Source of the DNA: Bacteroidota bacterium
GTDB lineage: Bacteria > Bacteroidota > Bacteroidia > Chitinophagales > Chitinophagaceae
Length of the DNA: 50,550 nucleotides
NCBI GenBank assembly: GCA_013286485.1
Contig: JABDFN010000003.1
Span: forward strand, 1-50,550
Direction: 5' to 3'
The notes beneath the pieces were generated by a model that saw nothing but the letters and a program-made list of their open reading frames with translations, was not told the DNA's origin and searched no databases. The position numbers and the translations under genes are program-made. This document shows, piece by piece, positions 34,291-43,909 of this stretch (position 1 is its first letter; each line of letters starts with the position of its first letter).

Positions 34291-35418
34291 TTAAAGATTG
34301 CCTCTGAGCGCTTGTTCCCGTTCTATAGACTCAAATAAGGCTTTAAAATTACCAGCACCAAAGCTTTGAGCACCTTTGCGCTGAATGATCTCAAAGAAAA
34401 GGGTGGGGCGGTCTTCGATCGGTTTAGTAAATATCTGGAGCAGATAACCTTCATCATCCCGGTCAACGAGAATGCCTAATTCATGTAGAGAAGCAACGTC
34501 TTCATCAATTTTACCAACCCTGTTTTGCAGGTCTTCGTAGTATGTGTTGGGTGTATTCAAAAATTCAACACCACGAGATTTTAATTCACGTACGGTTTTG
34601 ATAATGTCTTTTGTAGCAACTGCGATATGTTGTACGCCCTCACCTTCATAGAATTGTAAGTATTCTTCTATCTGTGATTTCTTCTTGCCTTCAGCCGGTT
34701 CATTGATCGGGAACTTTACATACCCGTTGCCGTTGCTCATTACCTTACTCATTAATGCAGAATACTCAGTATTGATCTGCTTGTCATCAAAAGAAAGAAT
34801 ATTTACAAATCCCATTACATCTTCATACCATTTCACGGTTTCATTCATTCTGTTCCAGCCAACATTACCAACGCAATGGTCAACATGCAATAAACCGGTT
34901 TCTGAAGGATTGTAATTGCTTTTCCATTCTTTATAACCCGGTAAGAAAGGGCCTTTATAATTTTTACGTTCTACAAAAAGATGTGCTGTTTCTCCGTATG
35001 TGTAAATGCCGCTTATCTTCACCTCGCCAAATTCATCCTTCATGGTTTTTGGCTGCATGTACGCTTTTGCCCCACGGCTTGTAGTTTCCTGGAAAGCTTT
35101 ATAAGCGTCATCTACCCACAACGCCAACACCTTCACCCCATCACCATGTTTGAAAATGTGTTGAGAGATTGGATGCTCTGATTCAAGTGGAGTGGTAAGC
35201 ACCAGGCGTATCTTGCCTTGCTGCAATACATAAGAGGCTATTTCTTTTACACCTGTTTCAGGCCCGGCATATGCCAAGGACTGAAATCCAAAAGCTGTTT
35301 TGTAAAAATGTGCTGCTTGTTTGGCATTGCCAACATATAGTTCAATATGGTCGGTACCATTAATAGGAAGGAAATCCTTCGCTGTTGCCATTTTTGCACT
35401 TACTGTTAGTGTATCCAT
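34291..35418 (-). CDS. hppD: 4-hydroxyphenylpyruvate dioxygenase
   Basis: The iron enzyme converts 4-hydroxyphenylpyruvate to homogentisate in tyrosine breakdown. The 375-residue product has two VOC domains; the iron ligands are seen in LLHVDHCVGNV (near 176), VQHIAVATKDI (near 258) and LFFEIIQRKGAQSFGAGNFKALFESIE (near 340-366). The C-terminal block is typical. It is 27 bases downstream of hmgA on the same strand, so the two steps are coupled. The terminator at 34222 lies 42 bases after its stop. Confidence 0.96.
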   Translation of the reverse strand: MDTLTVSAKMATAKDFLPINGTDHIELYVGNAKQAAHFYKTAFGFQSLAYAGPETGVKEIASYVLQQGKIRLVLTTPLESEHPISQHIFKHGDGVKVLALWVDDAYKAFQETTSRGAKAYMQPKTMKDEFGEVKISGIYTYGETAHLFVERKNYKGPFLPGYKEWKSNYNPSETGLLHVDHCVGNVGWNRMNETVKWYEDVMGFVNILSFDDKQINTEYSALMSKVMSNGNGYVKFPINEPAEGKKKSQIEEYLQFYEGEGVQHIAVATKDIIKTVRELKSRGVEFLNTPNTYYEDLQNRVGKIDEDVASLHELGILVDRDDEGYLLQIFTKPIEDRPTLFFEIIQRKGAQSFGAGNFKALFESIEREQALRGNL

Positions 35419-35445
35419 GATCTATTTATAATTTTCAATTTTAAT

Positions 35446-36603
35446 TTATTCTGCCCAGCTCATTACGTAATGATCATCTTCAATTCCCTGTGCTTCTTTT
35501 GTTAACATTAAGGGATGGAAGGTATCAACCATTACAGCCAGTTCTTTTGTTTCTTTTGCTCCAATGCTTTTTTCTACAGCTCCAGGGTGTGGGCCGTGTG
35601 GTATACCGCCGGGATGCAAAGTTATCATACCACGCTCAACATGTTTACGACTCATAAAATCTCCGTCTACATAATACAATACTTCATCACTATCTATATT
35701 GCTATGATTATATGGTGCAGGAATTGATTGTGGATGATAATCGAATAAGCGTGGTACGAAAGAACATACCACAAAATTATTTGCATCAAAGGTTTGATGA
35801 ACCGGTGGTGGCTGATGCACACGCCCAGTAATTGGCTCAAAATTGTGAATACTGAAAATAAAAGGATATTCGCAGCCATCCCATCCAATCACATCAAAAG
35901 GATGATTTGCATACCATATTGGGTAGAGCAGCCCTTTCTTTTTTATGTTGATCAGGAATTCACCTTTTTTATCAATGGTTTCAAGGTCTTGCGGTTTGCG
36001 TAGATCACGTTCGCAATAAGGAGAATTTTCAAGCAATTGCCCGTATTTACTCAGGTATCTTTTAGGAAAGGTAATAGGACTGAATGACTCTATTATAAAT
36101 AACCTGTTCTCAGGTTTGTCAAATTCTATTTGATAGATAGTACCTCTTGGCAATACAATATAATCACCATAGCTAAATGGTAATTGCCCATATTGAGTTT
36201 TTACTCTACCTGTCCCTTCATGTATAAATAATACCTCGTCGGCATCCGCATTTTTGTAGAATGTATCTTTTAATCCCGCAGTGGGTGCTGCTAAAGATAA
36301 GTGTACATCGTTATTAAATAATACGCATTTTCTGCTTTTCAAATAATCCGCTTCCGGTTTTACTTTAAATCCCTGGAAACTGCGATGCTTTAAAATATTA
36401 CCCGTCCCAGCCTTAGGAGATACATCTGTAGGCTCTTCAGTTCTTACAATTGTAGTAGGGGGGTAAATATGGTATAATAAGGAGTAATTAGATGAAAAGC
36501 CTTCTGTACTGAATAGCTGTTCTGAGTATAATTTACCATCCGGCCTTCTGAATTGAGTGTGTCGTTTAGGGGGTATTTGTCCGAGCGAATAATAGTGCGG
36601 CAT
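35446..36603 (-). CDS. hmgA: homogentisate 1,2-dioxygenase
   Basis: The iron enzyme opens the homogentisate ring to maleylacetoacetate. The 385-residue cupin-fold protein starts MPHYYSLGQIPPKRHTQFRRPDGKLYSEQL, and contains the dense His/Glu segment FVPRLFDYHPQSIPAPYNHSNIDSDEVLYYVDGDF, where the iron ligands lie, and the HPGGIPHGPHPG segment near 335. Length is a little under the 430-450 of proteobacterial versions, as expected for this family branch. No fumarylacetoacetase or isomerase gene is in the window. Confidence 0.93.
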   Translation of the reverse strand: MPHYYSLGQIPPKRHTQFRRPDGKLYSEQLFSTEGFSSNYSLLYHIYPPTTIVRTEEPTDVSPKAGTGNILKHRSFQGFKVKPEADYLKSRKCVLFNNDVHLSLAAPTAGLKDTFYKNADADEVLFIHEGTGRVKTQYGQLPFSYGDYIVLPRGTIYQIEFDKPENRLFIIESFSPITFPKRYLSKYGQLLENSPYCERDLRKPQDLETIDKKGEFLINIKKKGLLYPIWYANHPFDVIGWDGCEYPFIFSIHNFEPITGRVHQPPPVHQTFDANNFVVCSFVPRLFDYHPQSIPAPYNHSNIDSDEVLYYVDGDFMSRKHVERGMITLHPGGIPHGPHPGAVEKSIGAKETKELAVMVDTFHPLMLTKEAQGIEDDHYVMSWAE

Positions 36604-36623
36604 AGAACTGCTTTATTGAGCTA

Positions 36624-36639
36624 CAAAACTACAAAATTA
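36624..36639 (-). promoter_or_regulatory. two adjacent -7 boxes of hmgA
   Basis: On the minus strand TAATTTTG (36639-36632) and TAGTTTTG (36631-36624) are two back-to-back TAnnTTTG matches, 20-30 bases before the ATG. No clear -33 element is seen. Confidence 0.45.
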
Positions 36640-36688
36640 GCAACAAGTAAATATTGTAAATAACTATTGTCTAATAGGTGTTCAAATA

Positions 36689-37555
36689 TTAAATTTGACC
36701 TATAAGGCTTTTTAAATATACCCCATAGCCACTCTTTATATAAGTAGTAGCCAGCTTTTCCATTTGTGTATCATTTATCCAACCATTTCGGTATGCAATT
36801 TCTTCTATGCAACCAATTTTTAAACCCTGACGTTTTTCTATTACTTCAATAAATTGACTGGCCTCTATAAGCGAATCAAAAGTGCCTGTATCTAACCATG
36901 CTGTACCACGGTCTAACACACCGACTTCTAGTTTTCCTTGTTCAAGGTAAGTTTTATTTACATCGGTAATTTCATATTCACCACGAGGAGATTGTTTAAT
37001 AGACTTAGCAATACTGACTACATTATTATCATAGAAATATAATCCAGGTACAGCATAGTTTGATTTAGGTTGTTTTGGTTTTTCTTCTATGCTCAGCACT
37101 TTAAAATTCTTATCAAACTCAACAACTCCATACCTCTCTGGGTCGTGTACCTGGTAAGCAAAAACAACAGCTCCCTTTGGGTTTGCTTTTTGCTGTAATA
37201 TAGTACCCATGCCAGAGCCGTGAAAAATATTGTCTCCCAAAACTAATGCAACTGGATCTTTGCCAATAAAGTCTGCTCCTAGTACAAATGCCTGTGCAAG
37301 CCCATTGGGTGTATGCTGCACTACGTACTGAAACTTACAACCAATCTGGCTACCGTCACCTAATAGCTTTTTGAATGCTGCTTGGTCATCTGGAGTTGTA
37401 ATAATGAGAATATCATTTATACCTGCCAGCATTAATGTAGAAAGTGGATAATAGATCATAGGCTTGTCATAAACAGGCATCAGCTGTTTGCTGACTGCGA
37501 TAGTCAGTGGATACAATCTTGTTCCGGAACCACCGGCTAATATGATGCCTTTCAT
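36689..37555 (-). CDS. rfbA: glucose-1-phosphate thymidylyltransferase
   Basis: The enzyme makes dTDP-glucose from glucose 1-phosphate and dTTP. The 288-residue product has the nucleotidyltransferase start [46 protein letters not shown], the [11 protein letters not shown] block, and [21 protein letters not shown]. Its ATG overlaps the rfbB stop (ATGA). rfbC and rfbD, needed for L-rhamnose, are not in the window, so the sugar made cannot be fixed from here. Confidence 0.96.
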   Translation of the reverse strand: MKGIILAGGSGTRLYPLTIAVSKQLMPVYDKPMIYYPLSTLMLAGINDILIITTPDDQAAFKKLLGDGSQIGCKFQYVVQHTPNGLAQAFVLGADFIGKDPVALVLGDNIFHGSGMGTILQQKANPKGAVVFAYQVHDPERYGVVEFDKNFKVLSIEEKPKQPKSNYAVPGLYFYDNNVVSIAKSIKQSPRGEYEITDVNKTYLEQGKLEVGVLDRGTAWLDTGTFDSLIEASQFIEVIEKRQGLKIGCIEEIAYRNGWINDTQMEKLATTYIKSGYGVYLKSLIGQI

Positions 37556-38607
37556 GAATGAGCGTATTGAGTGTTATAATATTTTTGATAGTCGCCGGAA
37601 GTAACATGATCAAGCCATTGTTGGTTAGCCAAATACCAATCTATTGTCCGGCTTAATCCTTCTTCGAATGTTACAGAAGGTGTCCAGCTCAGTTCGTTTT
37701 TTATTTTATTAGCATCTATGGCATAACGCCTGTCATGACCGGGGCGGTCTTTTACATAAGTAATCAATTTTGCCGAAGTACCTGCATCTCTTCCTAACTT
37801 CTCATCCATTTTAACACAAAGCAGTTTTATCAGTTCAATATTTTGCCACTCGTTGAAGCCACCAATATTATAGGTCTCACCATTCTTACCATTGTGGTAT
37901 ACCATATCAATAGCTCTTGCATGGTCTATTACGTATAACCAGTCGCGTGTGTATTTGCCATCGCCATATACAGGCAATGGTTTATTGTTGCGAATATTAT
38001 TTATAAAGAGTGGTAATAATTTTTCCGGAAATTGATTAGGGCCATAATTATTTGAGCAATTAGTAATTACAAATGGAATATGATACGTATTGCCATAAGC
38101 CCGTACCAAATGGTCTGATGCGGCTTTAGATGCAGAGTAGGGTGATTGTGGATCGTATGGTGTTGTTTCTAAGAAAAAACCGGTTGCACCGAGTGAACCA
38201 TAAACCTCATCGGTGGACACATGGTAAAAGCGTTTGCCTTCGTAATTATTCTTCCAGGTTGTTTTTGCTGCACTTAGCAAATTTGCTGTTCCCATTACAT
38301 TGGTTTGTATAAATGCATTAGGATCAGTAATAGACCTGTCTACATGGCTTTCGGCAGCGAGGTGAATAATACCATCAAAAGTATAAGTTGCAAAAAGCTC
38401 ACTCATAGCTTCAGCATCAGTAATATCTGCTTTTACAAAAGTATAGTTAGGGGCATGCTCTATATCTTTCAGGTTCTCGAGATTACCTGCATATGTAAGT
38501 GCATCCAAATTAATAATATGGTAATCAGGATATTTCTGTACGAATAAACGCACTACATGAGAGCCTATAAATCCCGCCCCGCCAGTTATAAGCAATTTTT
38601 TTTGCAT
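37552..38607 (-). CDS. rfbB: dTDP-glucose 4,6-dehydratase
   Basis: The NAD-dependent enzyme turns dTDP-glucose into dTDP-4-keto-6-deoxyglucose. The 351-residue short-chain dehydrogenase has [16 protein letters not shown] at the start, the catalytic strand [12 protein letters not shown], and the active-site [19 protein letters not shown]. The last codon overlaps the start of rfbA. It is transcribed first, then rfbA. Confidence 0.97.
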   Translation of the reverse strand: MQKKLLITGGAGFIGSHVVRLFVQKYPDYHIINLDALTYAGNLENLKDIEHAPNYTFVKADITDAEAMSELFATYTFDGIIHLAAESHVDRSITDPNAFIQTNVMGTANLLSAAKTTWKNNYEGKRFYHVSTDEVYGSLGATGFFLETTPYDPQSPYSASKAASDHLVRAYGNTYHIPFVITNCSNNYGPNQFPEKLLPLFINNIRNNKPLPVYGDGKYTRDWLYVIDHARAIDMVYHNGKNGETYNIGGFNEWQNIELIKLLCVKMDEKLGRDAGTSAKLITYVKDRPGHDRRYAIDANKIKNELSWTPSVTFEEGLSRTIDWYLANQQWLDHVTSGDYQKYYNTQYAHS

Positions 38608-38667
38608 GGCACGAAGATAAGTTAATTGGTTTACAGGTTAAAAGGTCATTAGTTAACGATATTATGA

Positions 38668-39045
38668 CTACCAAATTGATACAGTATCATTGGGATAAAA
38701 TGCGTAAGAAGTATCTTTTTTCTTTAATAAAACTTTTAAACTACCTTTTTCCTTAACGAGAGTGTCGCCAATTTCTGTATAATTAAAACAATCATGAAAT
38801 ACACTTACTCCAATACAAATACCTTTAGCATCGCAAATTGTTTTTTCTCCTTTGTTATTATCATCTTCATATTTCTTCGAAACCACTATTTGATATTCTT
38901 CTTTCTTCAAATTATTCAAATGATGCAAGTTACTGCTAAGTATTTCGAAACCTATAAATAATAAAAACAAAATAGCGAATCCCAAAACCTTTAACAACCT
39001 AAGATATTTACTATCAAAAGGGCCATATGGTGTTTCTACTATCAC
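38668..39045 (-). CDS. small membrane protein of unknown function
   Basis: The 125-residue protein has one strong membrane segment near residues 18-37 ([17 protein letters not shown]) followed by a polar domain with a short CDAKGIC pair. No family is recognised. Its start overlaps the accC stop by four bases (ATGA), so it is translated with accC, although a role in fatty-acid synthesis is not implied. The partial gene at 50054 has a comparable layout, a membrane anchor then a polar domain, but the sequences are not clearly alike. Confidence 0.6.
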   Translation of the reverse strand: MIVETPYGPFDSKYLRLLKVLGFAILFLLFIGFEILSSNLHHLNNLKKEEYQIVVSKKYEDDNNKGEKTICDAKGICIGVSVFHDCFNYTEIGDTLVKEKGSLKVLLKKKDTSYAFYPNDTVSIW

Positions 39046-40379
39046 ACAAGGTGAAAACTTTCTATGAACTTAGTTGTGAAATTGCCTTTTCTGAATTGTT
39101 CATTACGCATCAATTGCTGATGGAATGGAATAGTGGTTTTTATACCTTCTATTACATATTCACTTAGCGCACGCTCCATTGTATTTATTGCCTCTTCGCG
39201 TGTTTGTGCCACTGCTATAACTTTTGCGATCATAGAATCGTAATATGGGGGGATAACATAACCGGCGTATATATGAGAATCTACACGCACACCATGACCA
39301 CCAGGTGTGTGTAATACAGTTATTCTTCCGGGGCTGGGGCGAAAATCATTATAAGGGTCTTCTGCATTGATACGGCATTCAATGGCATGCATTTGGGGTT
39401 CGTAGTTTTTACCACTAATAGGTATGCCTGCAGCTATTTTTATTTGTTCTTTTACCAGGTCATAATTGATCACTTCTTCAGTAACACCATGTTCTACCTG
39501 TATGCGGGTATTCATTTCCATAAAGTAGAAATTGCGATGCTTATCTACCAGGAATTCTATAGTACCCACGCTTTCGTAATTGATAGCTGATGCAGCTTTA
39601 ATGGCAGCTTCACCCATTTTCTGGCGGAGCTCTTTGGTCATGAAAGGAGATGGAGATTCCTCCACCAGCTTTTGGTGACGACGTTGAATAGAACAATCAC
39701 GCTCACTTAAATGGCAAACTGTACCAAACTGATCTCCTGCTATTTGTATTTCTATATGTCGTGGTTCTTCCACAAATTTTTCCATATAGATACCATCATT
39801 TTTAAATGCAGCACCTGCTTCTGCTTTTGCAGTATTATAAGCTTTTTCGATTTCACTTTCTTCCCATACCACCCGCATACCCTTACCACCACCACCAGCT
39901 GTTGCTTTAAGAATAACGGGATAGCCCATCTTCTTTGCCAGTTTTTTGGCTTCATCATGATTTTGCAATAAACCATCAGAACCCGGTATAACAGGCACTC
40001 CTGCTTTTATCATGGTTTCTTTTGCGGTGATCTTATCACCCATAGACCTTATCATATCAGGAGTAGGGCCTATGAATTTAATATTGTATTGCGAGCATAT
40101 CTCTGAGAAATTCGCATTCTCAGCTAAAAAACCATAACCAGGGTGAATAGCATCTGCATTGGTAATTTCAGCAGCAGCCATGATATGCGGAATGTTCAAA
40201 TAAGAATCCGCACTTTGTGGCTTACCAATACAAACTGCTTCATCTGCAAAACGAACGTGCAGACTATCTTTATCAGCAGTAGAATAAACAGCAACGGTCC
40301 TGATGCCCATTTCGCGGCATGTACGAATAACACGCAATGCTATTTCTCCACGATTGGCTATGAGTATTTTTTTAAACAC
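39042..40379 (-). CDS. accC: biotin carboxylase subunit of acetyl-CoA carboxylase
   Basis: The enzyme carboxylates the biotin on AccB with ATP. The 445-residue ATP-grasp protein starts [26 protein letters not shown] and has [14 protein letters not shown] (ATP binding), the [12 protein letters not shown] segment, the [14 protein letters not shown] block of the active site, and normal length. It is 9 bases downstream of accB. A small membrane gene overlaps its stop. The carboxyltransferase genes are elsewhere. Confidence 0.97.
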   Translation of the reverse strand: MFKKILIANRGEIALRVIRTCREMGIRTVAVYSTADKDSLHVRFADEAVCIGKPQSADSYLNIPHIMAAAEITNADAIHPGYGFLAENANFSEICSQYNIKFIGPTPDMIRSMGDKITAKETMIKAGVPVIPGSDGLLQNHDEAKKLAKKMGYPVILKATAGGGGKGMRVVWEESEIEKAYNTAKAEAGAAFKNDGIYMEKFVEEPRHIEIQIAGDQFGTVCHLSERDCSIQRRHQKLVEESPSPFMTKELRQKMGEAAIKAASAINYESVGTIEFLVDKHRNFYFMEMNTRIQVEHGVTEEVINYDLVKEQIKIAAGIPISGKNYEPQMHAIECRINAEDPYNDFRPSPGRITVLHTPGGHGVRVDSHIYAGYVIPPYYDSMIAKVIAVAQTREEAINTMERALSEYVIEGIKTTIPFHQQLMRNEQFRKGNFTTKFIESFHLV

Positions 40380-40388
40380 AATTAAGAT

Positions 40389-40880
40389 TTAAATCGGTTC
40401 AACAAGGAATAAAGGCTGATCATATTCTACCGGTGAAGCATCATCTGCCAACATTTTAATAATTCTGCCACTTACTTCGCTTTCTATTTCATTAAAGAGT
40501 TTCATGGCTTCTATGATGCATAACACCTGGCCTTCTTTTATTTCATCACCGACATTTACAAATACCGGCTTGTCGGGAGACGGGCTGCGATAAAATGTGC
40601 CGATCATTGGAGATTTTATGGTAATAGCTTTATCGCTCGTTGCCGCAGGTTGTGGCGCCGCTTGTGTTGCAGGAGCGGGGCTTGTGCTCTGTTGGATAGC
40701 TGCTAGAGGTTGCTGTGCCTGCATTGGCATTTGTATAGGTGCCTGAACAGCTACAAATGGTGCAGACTGGCTATGTTCTTGTTTTATTGTTATCTTAAAA
40801 TCTCCGTCCTCAACACTCAACTCACTAATATTAGACTTATTGATCATTTTGATCAATTCCTGTATCTGTTTGTACTCCAT
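40389..40880 (-). CDS. accB: biotin carboxyl carrier protein of acetyl-CoA carboxylase
   Basis: The 163-residue carrier has an N-terminal helical part, a Pro/Ala/Gln-rich linker (about 40-82), and a C-terminal biotinyl domain (about 85-163) with the biotin site [10 protein letters not shown], where Lys127 is modified. It is followed 9 bases later by accC and preceded 30 bases earlier by efp, so efp-accB-accC is one operon. Confidence 0.97.
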   Translation of the reverse strand: MEYKQIQELIKMINKSNISELSVEDGDFKITIKQEHSQSAPFVAVQAPIQMPMQAQQPLAAIQQSTSPAPATQAAPQPAATSDKAITIKSPMIGTFYRSPSPDKPVFVNVGDEIKEGQVLCIIEAMKLFNEIESEVSGRIIKMLADDASPVEYDQPLFLVEPI

Positions 40881-40910
40881 GAGTAATGTTTTTTGTAATG
40901 AATAAAATAA

Positions 40911-41477
40911 TTATTCCTTCACGCGCTCTATATAAGCGCCTGTTTTACTATCAATCCTTATCAGTTCGTCTGTGTTTACGAAAAGAGGTACGTTAACAGT
41001 GGCCCCTGTTTCAACAGTAGCCGGTTTTAAAGTACGTGTGGCAGTATCGCCTTTGACTCCGGGTTCTGAATAAGTAACGCGTAGTACAACGTTTGGAGGT
41101 AATTCTACACTCATAGGTAGTTCTGTTTCGGTATTTACCAATACAAAACATTCCTGTCCTTCTTTATATAATTCGGGGTGTTCTATACTACTTGTACTTA
41201 TTATTATTTGTTCAAAAGTGGCCGTATCCATCAGGTTGAAGCCCGAATCATCTTTGTATAAGAACTGGTATGGGCGTCGTTCTACACGTACAGGGAAAAT
41301 GTTATCTCCTGAGTTCCATGTGTGTTCGATAGAGCGGGTATTATCTACACCCTTTAGTTTTGCCCAAACCTTTGCGGCAGCTCTTGCTGTTTTATTTTGT
41401 CCGAATTCTACTACTGAATAAAGGCTACCATCTAATTTTATGATAAGTCCTGTTCTGAAATCTGCTGTTGTTGCCAT
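40911..41477 (-). CDS. efp: elongation factor P with an Arg loop tip
   Basis: EF-P rescues ribosomes stalled at polyproline. The 188-residue product has three barrel domains in normal order, with PYQFLYKDDSGFNLMDTATFEQI and the GDTATRTLKPATVETGATVNVPLF end block. In the domain I loop, where most Bacteroidota have PGKG, this protein reads NKTARAAAK; aligned without gaps, Lys34 of E. coli becomes Arg32. The loop resembles NKSGRNAAV of the rhamnosylated Pseudomonas type. The start is the ATG on the complement of 41475-41477; seven codons upstream would cross the -7 box at 41496. It heads the efp-accB-accC operon. Confidence 0.95.
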   Translation of the reverse strand: MATTADFRTGLIIKLDGSLYSVVEFGQNKTARAAAKVWAKLKGVDNTRSIEHTWNSGDNIFPVRVERRPYQFLYKDDSGFNLMDTATFEQIIISTSSIEHPELYKEGQECFVLVNTETELPMSVELPPNVVLRVTYSEPGVKGDTATRTLKPATVETGATVNVPLFVNTDELIRIDSKTGAYIERVKE

Positions 41478-41495
41478 AAGTATTTTGTGGGGTAG

Positions 41496-41503
41496 CAAAA
41501 GTA
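41496..41503 (-). promoter_or_regulatory. -7 box of the efp-accB-accC operon
   Basis: The complement reads TACTTTTG, an exact TAnnTTTG, 18 bases before the ATG. It rules out the earlier in-frame start for efp. Confidence 0.55.
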
Positions 41504-41533
41504 ATCATTAAAGCCGAAAAGCGAAATGTGATT

Positions 41534-42766
41534 TTAGGCGATTTTGCCCGAAAAAACCATTTTTTCGACCGGATTATTGCCAAAATCATATGGAATATGG
41601 GCAAAATTGGGTATTTTTTGGGTGATTATTAAATTAGCTTTTTTGCCAATTTTTATTGTTCCCAATTCATTTTCCAGTTCCATGGCTGCGGCCCCGTTCA
41701 GGGTTACGGCATTAATGGCTTCTTCTGGGGTCATTTTTAGCTGGGTGCATGCTATGGTAAGCAGTAATGGCACATTACCTGATGGGCAGGAGCCGGGATT
41801 ATAATCAGTAGCCAGGCAAACGGGCAGACCAGCATCTATTATTTTGCGTGCAGGCTGATAGTGCATACCCAGAAAGAATGCAGCACCCGGAAGCAGGGTA
41901 GGCATGGTATCAGAGCCTCTCAAGGCTTCTATTTCAGCGTCACCCACACATTCTAAGTGATCTACACTGACAGCTTTATGCTTTACTCCTACCTGCACAC
42001 CACCTGAATAATGAAGCTGGTTAGCATGTATCTTAGGCTTTAATCCGTATTTAGCTGCAGCCTCTAATATCCTTTCAGTATCAGCTACGCTAAAAAAGCC
42101 TTCCTCGCAAAAAACATCTATATAATCTGCCAAGCCCTCGCCTGCTACTTTTGGTAATAATTGTTTAATTATTAAGTTTATATAACCTTCTTTATTTTCT
42201 TTATAATCAATTGGATATGCATGTGCAGCTAAAAAATTTGCCTTTATTGGAATAGGGCTTTTTTCCTTCAATTTTCTTATCACTTTCAGCATCTTCAATT
42301 CGCCTTCTTCATTCAGTCCATAACCGCTTTTTATCTCTATAGCCCCTGTGCCGGTGGCCATTACTTTATGCAAACGTTCCAGGCTTTGATCGTATAATTG
42401 CCCTGCACTTGTTTCATTTAGCTTTTTTGCTGAATTTAAAATACCACCACCACGACGGGCTATTTCTTCATAGCTGAGCCCTTTTATACGGTCTACAAAT
42501 TCATGTTCGCGGCTGGCAGCAAAAACCAAATGTGTATGAGAATCACACCAGGCAGGCAATACTAACCTGTCATCAGCATTATAGGTTTGATCCACTTTTC
42601 TAAAAGGTAGATCAGTCATGCTACCATAGCTATGTATCAAACCATCTTCTGCAAGGAGCCACGCATTTTCCATACAAGACAAAGTAGCCATGTCTTTCCC
42701 GGCAATACGTTTCTTGTCGGTATCTATTCCGCAGAGTTGTTTGATATTGGTGATGAGTAAACGCAT
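41534..42766 (-). CDS. hutI: imidazolonepropionase
   Basis: The metal-dependent amidohydrolase opens the imidazolone ring in histidine breakdown. The 410-residue product has the PAWCDSHTHLVFAASREHEF metal site near 72-91, the EIKSGYGLNEEGELKML block, KANFLAAHAYP, KIHANQLHYSGGVQVG and the CLATDYNPGSCPSGNVPLLLTIACTQLKMTPEEAINAVTLNGAAAM end. No hutH or hutU gene is nearby. It starts about 40 bases from a divergent small membrane gene. Confidence 0.96.
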   Translation of the reverse strand: MRLLITNIKQLCGIDTDKKRIAGKDMATLSCMENAWLLAEDGLIHSYGSMTDLPFRKVDQTYNADDRLVLPAWCDSHTHLVFAASREHEFVDRIKGLSYEEIARRGGGILNSAKKLNETSAGQLYDQSLERLHKVMATGTGAIEIKSGYGLNEEGELKMLKVIRKLKEKSPIPIKANFLAAHAYPIDYKENKEGYINLIIKQLLPKVAGEGLADYIDVFCEEGFFSVADTERILEAAAKYGLKPKIHANQLHYSGGVQVGVKHKAVSVDHLECVGDAEIEALRGSDTMPTLLPGAAFFLGMHYQPARKIIDAGLPVCLATDYNPGSCPSGNVPLLLTIACTQLKMTPEEAINAVTLNGAAAMELENELGTIKIGKKANLIITQKIPNFAHIPYDFGNNPVEKMVFSGKIA

Positions 42767-42804
42767 GGGTAGTAAAAGTAAATAGAAAAATGTATCATTA
42801 TAGT

Positions 42805-43017
42805 ATGAAAAACGGCAAATACATTTTCTACGATTTTCTTATTTACCTGGCTTTATGGGCGGCTATGACATTTCTGTTTGATGACTATAGTGTTAAGAAG
42901 AGTATTATATATGCTATTGGACAAGCCTTGTTATTCACACTCATATTTTCGGGCATTGGTAAATCATTCACTCAAACATTGACTGAACGCAGGCAAAAGA
43001 AAAAGTCCCAACCATAG
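42805..43017 (+). CDS. small membrane protein of unknown function
   Basis: The 70-residue product has two hydrophobic helices (IFYDFLIYLALWAAMTFLF and IIYAIGQALLFTLIFSGIG) with a polar loop between and a basic C-terminus, RRQKKKSQP. It is probably an inner-membrane protein with both ends inside. No family is recognised. The ATG at 42790 would add five residues. Its last codons and stop lie in the terminator hairpin at 43001-43029. It diverges from hutI. Confidence 0.6.
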   Translation: MKNGKYIFYDFLIYLALWAAMTFLFDDYSVKKSIIYAIGQALLFTLIFSGIGKSFTQTLTERRQKKKSQP

Positions 43018-43029
43018 GCAGGGACTTTT
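43001..43029. terminator. hairpin terminator shared by two convergent genes
   Basis: AAAAGTCCC (43001-43009) and GGGACTTTT (43021-43029) form a 9-base stem with an 11-base loop. The stop codon of the small membrane gene is inside the loop. It can serve the sigma-factor gene from the other side, whose stop is 20 bases away. Confidence 0.85.
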
Positions 43030-43048
43030 AAAATATGCGAGATCGTAC

Positions 43049-43909
43049 TTATTTTCCTAAGTATCCTTTTAAAGATGTGCTGTAGCGTGCTTTTTGCAAA
43101 CGTTTGATAGCACGCTCTTTTATCTGGCGTATACGCTCTTTGGTAAGATCATATTTTTCGCCTATTTCTTCTATGCTTGGTCCGTCATCACCTTCCAGTC
43201 CGAAGTAAGCAGCTAATATTTCTGCTTCGCGGGGGCTGAGTGATTTAAGTATGCGACGTATCTCTGTGCGTAAAGAATCTCTCATTACATCATCATCCGT
43301 ATCGCTGCTACCTTCCAGCAAGTCGCCCATAGCCACATCCTCTGCTTCATGTACGGGAGCATCTAATGATGTATGACGTGAGTTGCTGGTGAATATATTA
43401 GTTACTTCAGTTTCGCTCATGTCCAGTATTCCTGCCAGTTCTTCGGTTGACGGTTCGCGCTCATGTTCCTGTTCAAAAGCGATAAATGCTTTATTGGCTT
43501 TATTGTAAGTGCCTATTTTATTTTGTGGCAGGCGCACCAAACGGCCCTGTTCTGCCAAAGCTTGTAAAATAGACTGGCGGATCCACCATACTGCATATGA
43601 TATGAATTTAAATCCTTTAGTTTCATCAAAGCGTTGTGCTGCTTTTATCAAACCCAGGTTACCCTCATTAATAAGATCACTTAGTGATAGACCTTGATGT
43701 TGGTATTGTTTTGCAACTGATACCACGAAACGAAGATTTGCCTTAACCAGTTTTTCCAACGCGCGCTGGTCCCCCATATGTATTTTTTGCGCAAGTGTTG
43801 TTTCCTCTTCAGGTGTGATCATAGAAATTTTGCTGATCTCCTGCAGGTATTTTTCAACGGCTTGCGAATCGCGGTTGGTGATCTGGGTAGCAATCTTAAG
43901 TTGCCTCAT
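43049..43909 (-). CDS. rpoD: primary RNA polymerase sigma factor, Bacteroidota type
   Basis: The 286-residue factor starts MRQLKIATQITNRDSQAVEKYLQEISKISMI (region 1.2). It has region 2 (VKANLRFVVSVAKQYQHQGLSLSDLINEGNLGLIKAAQRFDETKGFKFISYAVWWIRQSILQAL), region 3, and region 4 with the -35-reading helix EKYDLTKERIRQIKERAIKRLQKA. Region 1.1 and the non-conserved insert are absent, as in the known Bacteroidota primary factor that reads TAnnTTTG promoters, consistent with the boxes found in this window. A -7 box on the minus strand (44176-44169) would give a leader of about 250 bases. Confidence 0.97.
   Translation of the reverse strand: MRQLKIATQITNRDSQAVEKYLQEISKISMITPEEETTLAQKIHMGDQRALEKLVKANLRFVVSVAKQYQHQGLSLSDLINEGNLGLIKAAQRFDETKGFKFISYAVWWIRQSILQALAEQGRLVRLPQNKIGTYNKANKAFIAFEQEHEREPSTEELAGILDMSETEVTNIFTSNSRHTSLDAPVHEAEDVAMGDLLEGSSDTDDDVMRDSLRTEIRRILKSLSPREAEILAAYFGLEGDDGPSIEEIGEKYDLTKERIRQIKERAIKRLQKARYSTSLKGYLGK

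Noticed and set aside
37510-37535. Short palindrome TTCCGGAACC at the start of rfbA as another repeat copy
   Set aside because: It encodes the conserved GGSGTRL motif and lacks the repeat core.
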